Shown here: piece by piece, positions 45,056 through 58,470 of the stretch
Layout of the letters: each line of letters opens with the position of its first letter
Numbering within the stretch: the first letter of the stretch is position 1
Assembly: GCA_040954595.2 (NCBI GenBank)
Contig: JBECUI020000024.1
Span: 637,978 to 701,977, forward strand
Length of the DNA: 64,000 bases
Source of the DNA: Balanoglossus misakiensis
Lineage: Eukaryota > Hemichordata
Direction: 5' to 3'
Position numbers and translations under genes: made by a program
The notes under the pieces: model-generated
The model's input: only the letters and a program-made list of their open reading frames with translations
Told to the model about the DNA's origin: nothing
Databases searched by the model: none

Positions 45056-48000
45056 TATACATATGAAGTATTTTACTCTGGAAAAAAATATGCCAATTTT
45101 AGCAGCTATAGGGTTTTTAAAGCGCGGGCGAAGTATGAACAGATGCAGTAAATATCGATACATTGTATTTTGGAGGTTTCTCATAACCATGATTGGTTGG
45201 CTAATTATGCGGCGTTTTCTAAATAAAAGGAACAATATTAATTTATTGTTGGGGCTCACCTCCGTTAACATCTTGCCGTCTCTGCTGAGTTTTGGCCTCT
45301 TCCAGCGGCACGTGTTTGTCCTTTAGGGCATGCTGTAAAATATTTAGAATAGCGCTGCCATTTGATCAAAGGATAAGCTGGCTTCGCGTGTTAGGGATGT
45401 GTGTCTGACGACTATGCCTCGAAGCAAAAGACACAGCCGACCCTGCCACGCATATTCATTTGTTGTGTCACACATTTTCGATCCAAGAAGAGAATATCAA
45501 CCTTGACGTTGCGAAAATGACAAGAAACTTTCACTCATATAGGTTGTGTGATTACTTACCCGCAACTTGTTGGGAATTGCTGTCACCAGAGGTGCCCACA
45601 GCGTGAAAGCCAGAATGACTGCGACGCCTGCATTGGATTCGTCATGAATGGAAACATCGATGAACACGTTCGGTCTTCGATGAGGCTAGTGTCCACAGAA
45701 TAGGCATTCTTTTATAACGCAGCTGGGAGGTGGTAAATCCATTGTGATTACCATGCTATTAGTAGCCCAAGCAGTCAAACTTTGCGAAAAATATATAAAT
45801 ATGGAAAAATATATCAATGGGATCAATAGTTATTAAGCACTTTTTAAAAACAAATGACACCGTAAGATCAATTATCTTGTTTTCCGCGACAAGTTTCAAC
45901 ATGGTATGTCAGCGCTACCAGTGAATAATATTATTAGAAACTATGACAGCTGTAACCGTGCGATTAATGATTTGATCAATTTTAATCATATACTTGTAAA
46001 TATTTGCGCGGGTGCTGGTTTAATAAACTGTGTTGATATATAGGTGGAAGACTGTTTAGTTTTCCAGTCAATTATGTGATGTATTACGCCTGACGCTTAA
46101 ATGATTTGGTCCAGGGAGAATAACCGCGTTTGGCCGGTCAAGCGAACCCTGGATCTTGCAGGCTCTGCCCACTTTCCAATCAACAACCATTGAGCATGCG
46201 CAGTTGATACTTCACATTGTAAACAAGATGGTGTCGCTGTATATGCTTCTGGACCGCTGTCGCCCGACTATGTCGGCAAAGAAGAGACGAATTTAACCAA
46301 GCAACGCCATATCGGAAGATAGAATGATCGCGAGATGAAACCGGGATATCCAACGATTTGGCAGCCATGTTGATTGATTGGTAAGTCGCCGAAGTAACTA
46401 TTTGCCATTGATTTGTTTACCAGAAACGGTTTGCCTTTGGAACACATTTGACCTCACCGAAATTGATTTCAGAGTTTTTTCCCAAGAACTAATGACGTTC
46501 GTTTTCACCTTTCTGTCCCGAAGTTGCAAACGTGTTGTCTCTGAGAAAATAAATGTGATTTGTACCCGCGATAATCATAGTTCGGATTTCAACCCACAAC
46601 ATCAACGCCAGCCATTCACCAACATGTGCCAGATAATGTTTATCAGTCATATTTTCTCAGTCTGAATTTACAAAAGACTAATTGTATATTATGCACATTG
46701 CAATTTTAATATGTAACACGTTTGACCTGAGTGGGAGAATGGATTGAAGGGACACAAGCTTTTGTAGCCACTTATATTTTGACACTGTTTATATAAATGT
46801 TGAGCTGGCATATTTGTTCCCTTATGATGTAGTGTACCTGTTGCATTGAAATGAAGCTGTAATATTAAAGTGCAATTTAGTCCTTTGGTTTACTGGGAAA
46901 ATGAGGTCAATAAATGACAGGTTTATTTAGATATATGATATATTTCTCACAAGCACTTATGCATATGTATGAGATACTTATTTATTTTTAATTTATGTAT
47001 TTATTTTTAATTTATTTTGTATGTTCAGGTAATCATATGGATTTGTATGGAATCACATACACATTAATTAAAGACTATCATATCACAGAAGTCGAGCCTC
47101 CACATGTGTAAGGTAACCATTTAGGTTTCATGACTAAGTTTGTTTAAGAATTCATAAAGCACGAATTCTACCTAATGAATGAATTTTCTTAGAATTTCAC
47201 AACTGTGACAGGGTTTGCAGTTATGCGAAAAAGTGTTATTATTCACATACGAAACTTTTCGTAAACATTTTTCTGATGGCAATGCATTTAACTTTGAACA
47301 AATATTGACGTCAGTTAGTAGTGCTATTTTGTCATTGAAATTGCTTCATCATCATCCCTCCAACCAAAGTTGAAACTGAGTTGCAAATATTGCACAGCTT
47401 GAAATCATAAAATGTCGCAAAATTGAACCAACCATTCGGTCAACGATTATGTTCTTACAGCTATTATTAGAAGCAGACAGTCTCAGGGAACAAGATACAT
47501 GGGCCTGATTTGCAAACTGAGTTGGAACTAACCTTGCCTGCCCATGGATGCGCCAATTCAGTGAATCTTATCGTATTAAAAATGAATATGGAGAACTATT
47601 CTCTGTGTTGTGATTGTTAGCCTACATGTATACATATGTACCTTGAGTGATTCCACTTTCTTCAGTGTCCTGTGAATTCAGTTGCCATAACTTGCGCTTC
47701 ACACAGCGCATACATGTAGGTCTAATCAATTGGGCAACTGGGTCTTACAATATTATCTGATGCCTCTTACTGGCCGAAGGACCACAAGTTGCATTTTCAC
47801 ATCGCATATAAATAGAAAACCCATTAATTTCTACTGTATGATTTTATTGACGATTCAATAGTTTCATGACTGTTAGTGTTAATTACAATACCTAAATTCC
47901 CAAATGAAAGCATGCTGTCAGTTTTCATGTGATTGATATTAATTTTACAATTTCAAAATATGCTTAGCTCTGAATGATTATGAACATATCAAACTTCATG

Positions 48001-48359
48001 TTAAATAAACTGTCTTGATATTGTATACATTAAGGCCTACTACCAGTGTCACAACATTGATTTCCTGCATTTTTGCTCATGCCTTCTGACCAGTCAGTTG
48101 CCTCTGTATGTGTGTATGTAGTATGTATGGATGTATGTATGTCTGTCCACATCAAAATCTTGAAAACCCCTTCGCGTATCCCCTTGATATTTGGTGTGTA
48201 GATGTAGGCCAGCCTGTAAATAGGATTTTGTTCATATTAAGAAGGTTGAAGTATTTTCATGATTGGTTTTATTTGATTACTCCAGAAACATACAATACAG
48301 AGTCTGTGTGGTAAGTCTTGATATTGGGTTTTTAGATGCAGGCACGCCTGTTCAAATGA

Positions 48360-48980
48360 AATATGCTAATTACCTGGAGCAATGTGAAATTGATCAAAAC
48401 TCAGAAACTCAACAACTGGTCAGATTGCTTTGAACATTTGTATGCATGTAGCTTATGTCACGCCTGATATACTTTCAGCTAATATCGTGAATTGTATCTA
48501 GAATTTAGTAAGCTATTTCCTATAGGTAATCTTTGTTAGTATTGTTTAAATTGTGGCAAAATTTGTAATTTTTGGGAAATGTAATTTTGTCATTTTTGGT
48601 CAAAAATCATTTTCTCTGAAACTCCATGTCAGGTCAGGTTGCATTTAAATTTTGGTTTGCTTGTTCCATGAGGTAACCCAAGTAATGTTGTATATCATTT
48701 TGGTGAAATTTGCATATTTGTGGTCTTGAGGCAATTTTTGCAATTTGTATTCTTTGAAACCGCATGTCAAATTGCTTTCAATTTTGGTAGGCATGTTCCT
48801 TGTGGTGATTGAAGTGAGATATTGTTGGATTTGTTGATATCTGAATTTTTGTGGTTGAGGCAGTTTTTGTCATTGTTGAAGAAATGTTGTTTTCACTGAA
48901 AATACTCCGATTCCTGTGAAATTGTATTAGGTTACCTGGTAGGTCATATCTGCTTGGCAATGTCACAGCGGTGTACACAC
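48360..48980 (+). repeat. Degenerate repeat array, right arm
   Basis: Reverse complement of 36960-37520, with repeated 'GTCA.ATTGCTTT.AA.TTT.GTA.GCATGT'-type sub-units. Confidence 0.7.
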
Positions 48981-51607
48981 CTATTTTTGTGTAATCCAAA
49001 GTGTGTAATAACCTAGCAAATATTTACTAGTAAATCATGTATGTTCTACTTCTTACAAGGTTGAAGTATGTTGATGTCTGGGTTAAATGGGATTCTTCAG
49101 AAACATACAATACAGAGTCTGTGGTACAGTTCATGGTCACATTCAGAATTACCTAGTCTATATCCAGCCGTGTTCTGTCCGCTTTGCTTCCAAAAGTATC
49201 GTCTAGTGTCATGCATGCCACTTGCCCAATAATCTGACACCCCTTGCTGGGAAATTTGATGTAACAAGTGTCCCTTAGTGAAATTATTAACATAAACTGA
49301 ACAATGTTGATTTGGCGTAAGATTATAGTGAAGGCAGGGCTTATTACATTGAAAATGCTATCCAGCCTTAATTACACATTATGAATATCCTTTGTCCAAT
49401 CATTGGAAAAACAATGTACCGTAGACTTGCATAGCACTTTGAAGGTGAATCGCAAGTGGTCACTTTAATTACATTACCTCAAGCAGTCTTTTACATGTAG
49501 CTATAATAAGACAAACATTCCCGGTGTAATTAACATCACTGTTGTTATTAGTATCTATCTCCGATAAGTATCAAGTCTGCCTTATGTTATTTTAAGTCAA
49601 TTGTCAGGTTCATGTACATATTTTACAACTTATCTATCTTGTCAAAAACTTTCGCATGTACCTAATTCTAGGCTTACCAGTAGGGTTATAGATTAACATG
49701 CATTAATATGAAACTAAATGTTGATGGTTAATTAAAGACCCCCTTGAGCTATGGTAACCTCATTAAATATGTGCATATCTTATTCTAGAGGATGTGGTAA
49801 CCTGGACATGGACAACTCTGCGGTCAAAATCTTTTGACAAACTTTTGGGTGATCTTGGGTAAACTTTGACCTACATTCCTATATCTTGGCATCCGGCACA
49901 GATACATCCTTGACACTTGGAGTTATGGAACTATGTAATGGAATATTATGTCTTGTCTCATTAATTATGTACATACCTAATGCCAGCCTAACCAATAGGG
50001 CTGGAAGTCTGCCTTTTTTTGGACATGATACATTTGAGATCAACATTTTTCTACAGCAGCCAGCCTTCTCTTAAAAAGAATGGACAATATAAAGGCTTTG
50101 CTGGTATACTGAACTTTTGACTCCCTCCCTGAGACTGTGTGCCAATGACGGGATAGCCTACTCAGCGTTGGGTAGATCCTAAGAAGGCCTCAGCCAGGCA
50201 TCAGATACAAAAAGCGGAAATCCAAGCTTTAATGGTGGGTTACATCGTTAACTTCCCTGCAGAGCTGATTTCTCAGACTGTGAGCCAATGACGGGTAAAG
50301 CCCCTAGGTAGGGGCCACCTAAGACAGGCCGGTCATGCTTTAGTCACAAAGAAGGGCAAGTTCAGTCATACCATAACTTTGTCTGCTGTATATGCTTCAT
50401 AATGATTGCATGGTATTTTGAGAATACATTGTCTTAAGGCAGTGTGACCAGCTAAAAAGTACTGGCAAACACAGCCAATGTGTAATGAAAAACATCTAAT
50501 TTGGCTGAATAAAAGACATAAAACACAGCAAAAGCACTGTGACTAGCTGAGACATAATACTCCATTATGCATTTCCATCACTCCAAGTGTCAAGGTTGCA
50601 TCTGCTCTGGATGCCAAGATATAGTAATGTTGGTCAAGGTTAACCCAAAGTCACCCAAAGTTCTGTCAAACAATTTTGACCCCAATGTTGTCCATGTTTA
50701 GGTTTCTCCCTCCACTGGATAGCCTACAATTAGATATGCAAATATTTAATGACGTTACCATAGATTAAGGCGGTCCTAAATTAACCATGAAATTATAGTT
50801 TCATGTTAATTCTTGTTATTACAAAACACTGTATCTATAACCCTTCTGGAAGCCATACTTTTTTTCATGCTACCCAATATGTGAAAGTAGGTAAAAAATC
50901 AGCCAAGGTTATTTGAAATTTTGCTGAAAAAAATCCGGTCCCTGACATTTGGTAAAGGAGTCAAGACACTTGGCAACAAATTTTTGTCCCAGATTAGAAC
51001 ATATTCATAAAAAACTCAGGGAAAGAAGGAAGTTTTTCACAGCTTTGGTGCTTCAAATAGTAGAGAGGTTCCCAAGTTATTTCAATGAAACCTTAATGTC
51101 AACATTACATCGTTAGACTCGAACTCATCTGGCATAAAGCTGCTAGTTAAAGCCCTAAGGGTTGTGCCACTTTTTCATTATTTTCATCTAAGATTTGTCA
51201 ATCTAAATAAGCTTACTGCTAGGTATACATCTACATGAACATCTTGTTGACAGACGATTGTGGCTGTAATTTAAAGAAGTCAGATATTTAACAGGTACCA
51301 CACCTGTTTAATCTGCCTCTATACAAAGGGTACACATCTATAGTGGTATGCATCACCTAGATATGACAAACATAAGCACTACAAGTAATATGGCTTTATG
51401 GTGGCGATTTTGAAGGATGTGGAGAAGATTTGAAAAACACTCTTGAGGAAAAAGATGTGTTAAATCTTTGAAATGTGTTTTATTCTTTGGTTCCCATTTC
51501 GTATATGTCTATCTACCACTGGGACCAATGTGAAATTGGTGGAAACTGGTCAAATTGCTTTAGAAATTGGTGTGTATTCATTTTGAGACCTCATGGATTT
51601 TTTTTAA

Positions 51608-53960
51608 TTTTTAGCTCACGTGAAAATCACGTGAGCTTATGGTTTAGCGATGTCTGTGTGTGTGTGTGTGTATGTATGTATGTGTGTGTGTGTCTGTCTG
51701 TATACCCGATATCTCAAGAACCGCGGAACCGATTTCAACCAAATTTAGTACACAGGTTCAGATATCATATGGCAAGAACTGAAAATGTTTTGGTGGGTGT
51801 GGCTTTGATATTAATGAAGTTATTTAAGTTTTAATTTTTCTATTACATGGCTGTCTATGTGAGCTTTCGTTAATGCCGCATATATGACCAGTGGAAACGA
51901 TAGTTTGAGGAGATCGACTGTTTGAGGGCGCTGTGAAATGAGACATTCCTGGCGATATTGCCGTTGTTCTGTCCATGCTCAGACGATGTACCCGTCGTTA
52001 CGAATAACTTCCCTACGTGAATCCACAAGGAAGCTAACGTTGTTTAGTTGCTTCATAGAGCGTAAATTGTTAATCTACAGGACTGTCAGACGAATACTCT
52101 TTTCAAATGAAGTTTGAAACTACTTACGAGTAAGTTAGTGGAGACAATATGGCGGATAGTTGGCGTGCAGCCGAATCCGCGTTATGACTATGACGTGACC
52201 CATTCATCAAGACAAACCGTAAATGATTCACGCATATTGTGGTCCTCACGCAGTCAATCTCAAAATGTCACCAGGCTTTCTATTTGTCTATTGTTCAGAG
52301 AAAAATAACGTGGCGGTTGATCACACTCAACAGTAAAATCCGTTTTGTGAGTTTATAGACAGTCTGTTATCGCCAATACTATATAGCGATTGCTAGATGG
52401 CTTACCCAATATGTGATCGAGCGAGAATGATAACATTGAATGTCTGTTCAGATCTCATTCCGTACGTCATACGTCAACATTTCGATTTCGATTTAATCCA
52501 TTCATAAAGAATTTAGAGAAAGTCGTCTTGAATTGTGACCCCGACTATCAATTTTACGATGATTTTTTGGCGACGGAATACACGAGACGCCATTGCATAA
52601 CTACGTCAGCTGGACTTCCAAGGTTACCATTTTGTGTGTATGGAATCTTATCACAGAGACTACGTACTTTGACAATATGCCATGCTATATCAATGACGCC
52701 CCAGAAAATTTGTCGAAAAATGAATTTGTCTTCTCATGGTGGTGCAATATATTTTAATGTCTATTTTGAGGTTGATTTTGGTTTTTGGCTAACATGTATA
52801 TCAATGTCAGCTTATAGCATAAGTTGGTGTCCGTCGTCTATGTATGTCTGTATGTGTGCCTCATACAGAATTATGTATTTTGCGAATGGATCAGTTTCGT
52901 CTAAATGTATTGATGTATGTATGTGTATGTCCATCAACATCAAAAACTTGAAACTACTGATATTTAGTGTGTACATAGAAATTGTTATTGCGAAAAAATG
53001 CATACTGGTATTAACTGGAAAAATGTTCAAGTAGTCAAAATTGAAAAACTTAATAACAGCGGATCAGATTCAGTTAAAAATTGGCGTGCATTGGTGTGCA
53101 AGTACTATGGGAAGACCTCGTATGATTTTGTTCAGGTGGAGTCAGTATCTGGCGTTTGCTATTTTTTATGAATTTTTGGGGGAATTTTCTGCAGTTTTGT
53201 TAAAAAAAATTCTTCTCTGAAATTACATGTCCAATTGATTGGAAACTTGGTATGGAGGTTCATAGGGCTTACCTGAATCACATTTGTGCAAACGGTGGTG
53301 AAATTTGCAAAAATGCATTTTTGGGCAATATTTCCTGTTTTTGTCAAAAAATCAAATCCCGTGAAACTGTAAGTGCAATTGTTTTGATACTTTGTATTTG
53401 GGTTTCTAGGGGTGATCTCAGTCAGATATGATCAAATTGTAAAGAAATTTGCATAATTGTATTTTTTGGGAATTCTGCAGGGTTTGGCCAAATAGTCTTC
53501 AGTAAAACCACAAGTCCAATTGATTGGAAACTTTGAATGGGAATTCATATATGTGATATCAGTCAGATTTGTCTGAATTACCTGTTGTTTGCCAAAATGT
53601 CTTCCTTATTGAAACTTGTTAAAGAGGTTCTTAGGCATGAACAGAAATCAGATTTGTTGAAATCTGGTGAAATATTCATACTTTTTGGTATATTTCTTGC
53701 CATTTTTGATCAACGAGTTTTAGAATTCCATAGACTTATCTTTTTATGCAGTTCAGGATGGGGTACATGACTCATAACCCCTTACAAAAATTGACAAGGC
53801 AACAATTCCATAAACATGTTTACATTTCACAATGGTGCAACACACAACCCTTACACCATATACACTATAAACCAAATTGGTTTAACACTGGTTTTTCTAA
53901 TCTTGTTATTCTGTCAACCAATCACAGTACTGCACGTGAGCATATTCAGTTAATATCTGG
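51608..53960 (+). mobile_element. Right-arm-only insertion beginning with a hairpin and GT tract
   Basis: The left arm passes directly from the equivalent of 51600 to that of 53960 (near 32800). The extra 2.35 kb opens with 11-bp arms AGCTCACGTGA/TCACGTGAGCT (51613-51637), a GT/TATG tract (51656-51700) and 'ATATCTCAAGAACCGCGGAA', a start typical of an interspersed repeat class I know from marine invertebrates. 52310-53040 holds nothing I recognise. Confidence 0.6.
53040..53620 (+). repeat. Degenerate tandem repeat of about 135 bp
   Basis: About four units contain 'CAATTGATTGGAAACTT' or a variant, 'GGTGATCTCAGTCAGAT' or a variant, and 'GAAATTTGCA.AA'. It is the clearest array of the family that also appears at 5141-5510 and 32580-32960. 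Confidence 0.75.
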
Positions 53961-55084
53961 TTTGAAGTATATTTTTGGGGTGATTTTGGTCAAATACTCA
54001 AAAACCTCTACTCACAGTTCTTTGAAATTTGGTTTGCAGGTTCCTAGGTGTGTTATCACGACATTTTAACAAATCCTATGATGGAACTGTCAATATAGTT
54101 TTTGTGGACAATTTTTGCCATTTTTGTTTGATTGCTTTGCAATTTTTTGTTTTGCAGTTTCCAGGGGATTTTTTTACTGTGATATATCATAAATGTTCTG
54201 AAAATGAAAAAATTGTATTTTGGGGGCATAAAAAAAATTCTCAGAAAGTGCATGGTTGATCACTTTAAAAGTTTAGTTGTGAGTTAATGATATGTGCTTC
54301 TTTAGAATGATAATTGAATCAAATCATAGCTGAATTAGTTTTTTTGTTTATTTTGTTTGATATTTTTTCCTTATACCTCAAAAATTGTTATTATAAAAGG
54401 GAAATTACCATTACATAGTTGTTTGCAATTAAGGAGGACCCCCTCCCCCACTGAAAATCGTATACACCTTGATCTCTCTATGTCTGTATTCATGTCTGTA
54501 TGTATGTTTTACAAATGTATGCTCCCAATAAGAGTGAAATGATTTTTTTTATCGTAATACTTCTAAAGTGATTATTTCCTATGAGATGTGCAGACTTATT
54601 ACCTAATCGTTTCTGAAATTCTACCTCATGCTGTGTATGAAAAGTCTAATATATGTCATTGTCAAGATCCCCAAAACAGGCTGATATAGTATCACATAAC
54701 ATTTGATAAAAGTATCCCAAACAGTGTGGCAATTTTGGTATACAGAAAAAAACACTAGAATGACAACAGCTACATGTATGTAGGCTAGCAATAGGAACAC
54801 AGATAACAATTCTCCATATTCATTTTTAAATACGATAAGATTCGCTGAAATTGGCACATCTGTGTGCAGGCAAAGTCAGTTCCAACTCGGCTTGCAAATC
54901 GGACCAATGTCTCTTGTTCGCTGAGACTGTATGGTTCTAGTAATAGCTGTAAGAACTTGATCATTGACCAAACTCTTGGTTCAATTTTGCAACATTTTAT
55001 GATTTCAAGCTGTACATATTTAACTCCGTTTCAACTATAGTTGGAGGGATAACATTGGAGCCATTTCACTGACAAAATAGCGCT

Positions 55085-55911
55085 TAGGGACCATTCAGTT
55101 TTTACGGTGGGGGGAGGCTGGCAAAATCCAGGGGGTCACTTAAATTTTGAAATCCAAAAGAGGGAGTCATCTTTTTTTCAAACGTTTAGGGGGGAGGTCA
55201 TATACATGTACCCACCGATGCTAACTTTGAGTGGAGTAGCAACAGTAAAATTGGTCCTTTCAAACATTGAGATAATTTGCTTTTGACTTCATTAAAATGC
55301 AACTTTGAGCTACATATTTTACAAAGTTTTCTTATGTGGAAGGGGGACATCCCCTCCCACACCCATCCCCTTATTTCTTCGCCACATATAGTGTACCAGG
55401 GCAGAATACTTGGCATCCCACCCCCACTGATGTTAACTTTGAGTGGCAAAAGTCAAATTTGTCCTCCCCAACATTAAGTTAATTTGCCTTTGAGTTCATT
55501 AAAATGCATTAATTGTATTTTACAAAATTGTCCTACGTACACCCACCCCTTCCACTTTTCTTGTTTTACCAATTCTACCAACTATTGTATTGACGTGTCC
55601 TTTTAATTTATCCATAGACCTTCTTTATTGCAACGCTATACTATTATACACTTCAAATTATAAATTTCTTTAAGAAATTTAGAATTGAGGTGTGAGGAGA
55701 CCCTTTACCTTTATTGCATACAGTCAGTGTACATAAGATAAGGATGGCAAATGTTTTCGTGGTGGGAGGAGGGTCATCATATTTTGGTCCTGTCAAAGGG
55801 GGGGGGGGTCATCATTTTTTTGGTCCTGGTTGAAGGGGGTGTCGGCCTGATTTTGAAAACCAATGACACAAACTTTTGCCCCCCCCTCCACCAAAACTGA
55901 ACAGTCCCTTA
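55085..55911. mobile_element. MITE-like element in right arm, TA target duplication
   Basis: The ends are inverted: GGGACCATTCAGTTTTTACG at 55087 and, reversed, GGGACTGTTCAGTTTTGGTG at the right end. TA (55085-55086 and 55910-55911) flanks the element. Comparison with the three uninterrupted copies of this TIR (31.7 kb, 39.0 kb, 47.3 kb) shows it is inserted sequence. It contains an internal duplication ('AACTTTGAGTGG' at about 55220 and 55436) and G-runs near the right end. Confidence 0.82.
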
Positions 55912-57352
55912 CTAAAGGACGTCAATGTCTGTTTACAGTCAAATGCATTGCCATCAGAAAAAAAAAATGCAAACAATTTCTTATGTTTGTAGTACGCACT
56001 TTTTGTATATCTGTAAACTGTGTCTCAGTTGTGAAATTCTAAGGAAATTTGTTCCTTGGGTAGAATAAAGGATTCTTAAACAAACTTAGTCACGAAAGCT
56101 AAATGGTTACCTCAGAGAAACTGTGTTAAATTTGGTCATCATTGTTTTAAATCACACAAGACATTCCCACAGCTAAGTTACTGCAGCAGTCAGTTTCAAC
56201 TCAGCTTGCAAATTGGGATCATGTCTTGTGTTCATCGAGACTGTCTGTAGTCGAGTTGACAGTCACTACAACTGTATTGCAAATATGGCAGGGTTGGGCA
56301 ACTCTTCTAATTTGCATTTGAACACCTTTTCTGTTTGCGTCAAAATGATGAATAATGTTTCGTTTTCAAGAATGCCTTAATATGGGCACCCAATACAAGA
56401 CAACTGCATTGCAAATGGCATTTTCATTCAACTCTCCTGGGTACCTAAAACAATTTCAACATGGTTGACATGGCAATATTAGACAACTGTTCTAATTTGC
56501 ATAATCCAAAATGGCCGCCAAATTTCTCTAACATGTTAATTTCCCATATTTGTTTTAAATGGTGTGTAATATCGAATTTGCAGGGTTTCCATTAATATGG
56601 GTACCTAAAACAATTTCAACATGGTTGACATGGCAATATTAGACAACTGCTCTAATTTGCATAATTCAAACACCTGCTGGATAATTTAACGTTTGCCATT
56701 CTTGTCCCATGATTGTATGTATTATATCTCATAACAGGCAATTAAGTGTGCTAATTGTCAAGCCAATCTTAATTCTTCATCTGCACCACAAATCAGATGC
56801 AAGGTTTAGGACTGGGAGTGTATGTGGGAGCAGCATATAGGGGCCTACAGGTATCTTTAATGGCAAGTCCTCGGTTAAAGCCAGAAGGTTTTCAGGTTGT
56901 AGGCCTCTATTGTATCTGCAACAGTTTCTATCACCTCCATCCCACTGGCCGGCACCCGAGGGGGGGGGGTACTTGAAATTTTTTCGGATGGTAGTCTGTC
57001 GCCCCAGTCGATAACATCAACACGTGTAAATGCCCAAAACCCGACCTATTTGTATTATAAGTCAAATTTTCTGGTCATTTACCCCAAGTTTTTCTTAAAG
57101 ACTACATACCTATACACCTTTGTATGGGAGAACACATCCCCCACCCCCCTGCCAACACTAATTGGACAACTTTATTCTTGTTATACTTCTTTATAAGTCT
57201 AAATGTTCAGTAAGACAAGGCAACAAGTTATTGAAGCTGCTGACCATGGAAACTATGATGAAGTATATTTTTTTCCTAGCTGTACATGTACAGTATAATT
57301 GGCCCAATGTACCAATTGGAGATGTGTGCCTTACAAGCAACACAGGTTGTAT

Positions 57353-57880
57353 ATCCAAGCCTTGTCTGTTGGCACTATGAAGGGTATTGGAAGAATGTCT
57401 CTGCTGGCCACTTTGGCCAGCCACTTTTGGCCAGCAGACTATCAAAAGGGTCAAGAAAATAGCCCTAAAAGGTATGGCACTGTATGCAAATCTAGTGCAG
57501 GAGTGGATTGATACATTTCCCATCACTGTACATGCATCATCCTGTATGGATGATATGTACTCTAGCATTATGCACCAGATAAAAATGGTCAAAATTGCAA
57601 AAAAAGGAGATGAAACTCCCACTGGCCTTTAACGCAATCCATAGATAAAGAGACAACATGTTCAGGCATTGGATCTAAACATGGTGGATACTGACGAGGG
57701 TGTGGTGAATGATGGTGAATCCCTGGATGTTTTGAAGTCGGAATTCTGAAAAGGATTCCCATCGTGAGATTGAGGAACAGGATGATGCAGAGGGGCTGGC
57801 TCTTTGTGACTCCTATCAGTGGGGATAGACATATATTTGGGATACAGAGGTTGCACTTCCTTGCTTCATGATTAGTACGG
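57353..57880. other. Flank of the palindrome, uncharacterised
   Basis: A plus-strand frame reads 'GMALYANLVQEWIDTFPITV', then 'DDMYSSIMHQIKMVKIAKKG', and stops near 57632. The composition is protein-like, but I recognise no family and see no splice sites. Confidence 0.3.
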
Positions 57881-58470
57881 TAACACTGCCAAATTTGCAA
57901 CACAGTTGTATTGTTTAAGGTACCCATATGAATGTGCTAATCCTGAAAATACGATATTGCGCATCATTTTGGGAAACATGGCAAAATTTCACTTTTAGTG
58001 GTGATTGGCGGCCATTTTTGATTATGCAAAATAGAAAAGTTGCCAAACACTGCCATATTTGCAATACATAACCAATATGGATGCAAATCCTGAAATTTTA
58101 GATATTACACATAATTTTGAGAAAAAAGGGCCAAGTTTTATTTTAGAGAAGGTATTTGGCGGCCATTTTTGATCATGCATATTAGAAGAATTGTCCAACA
58201 TTGCAATTTTGGCAACTCAGCTGGAATAGGTCTAGACTCCCATATGAATGCCAATAAGCAAAAAACTTCATAGGAAAGAAAATTTCTAGGTAGGAAAATT
58301 TTGACTCAACTTCTGGTTCTAATAATAGGTGTAAGGATGTGATCGTTTGATTTTGCAACATTTTACAATTTCAAGCTGTGTGTATTTAACTCTGGTGCAA
58401 TTCTGGTTGGAGAGACAAATGGCTTAAGCCATTTAATTGAAAATATAGCACTACTTCACCAGGGTTGTGC
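57880..58470 (-). repeat. Partial extra copy of arm-type repeats
   Basis: It contains two 'GGCGGCCATTTTTGAT.ATGCA' units like the 160-bp array, then 58310-58470, which matches the X/Y terminal repeat ('GGTTCTAATAATAG.TGTAAG' and 'TTTTGCAACATTTTA'). It lies outside the right arm. Confidence 0.65.

Larger units (their letters stand above)
39887..46190. other. Spacer between the palindrome arms
   Basis: About 6.3 kb without an inverted partner. It starts with a GC-rich patch (alternating GCGCGCGC near 39915) and holds a possible minus-strand ORF, a cluster of short palindromes, small tandem repeats, a pentraxin-domain fragment and one interspersed repeat. For 41085-43140 and 45060-46190 I see no supportable gene. 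Confidence 0.7.
47112..56115. mobile_element. Large element Y (inverted partner of X)
   Basis: Terminal inverted repeats 47112-47800 and 54748-56115 (the latter split by an 823-bp MITE) match those of element X. The outer ends read 'AGGTAACCATTTAGGTTTCA' on the left and the reverse complement, ending 'AAATGGTTACCT', on the right. Confidence 0.6.
46191..57352 (-). repeat. Right arm of the giant inverted repeat
   Basis: Counterpart of 29833-39886 in reverse. It is longer because of insertions absent from the left arm (about 51600-53960 and 55087-55909) and shorter where the left arm has its own insert and extra 160-bp units. It ends at 57352, with no counterpart of the satellite that abuts the left arm. 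Confidence 0.9.

Noticed and set aside
29833-57352. Maverick/Polinton-type giant transposon
   Set aside because: No integrase, DNA polymerase B, ATPase or capsid-like ORF is present in the arms or spacer, and the arms are far longer than Polinton TIRs.
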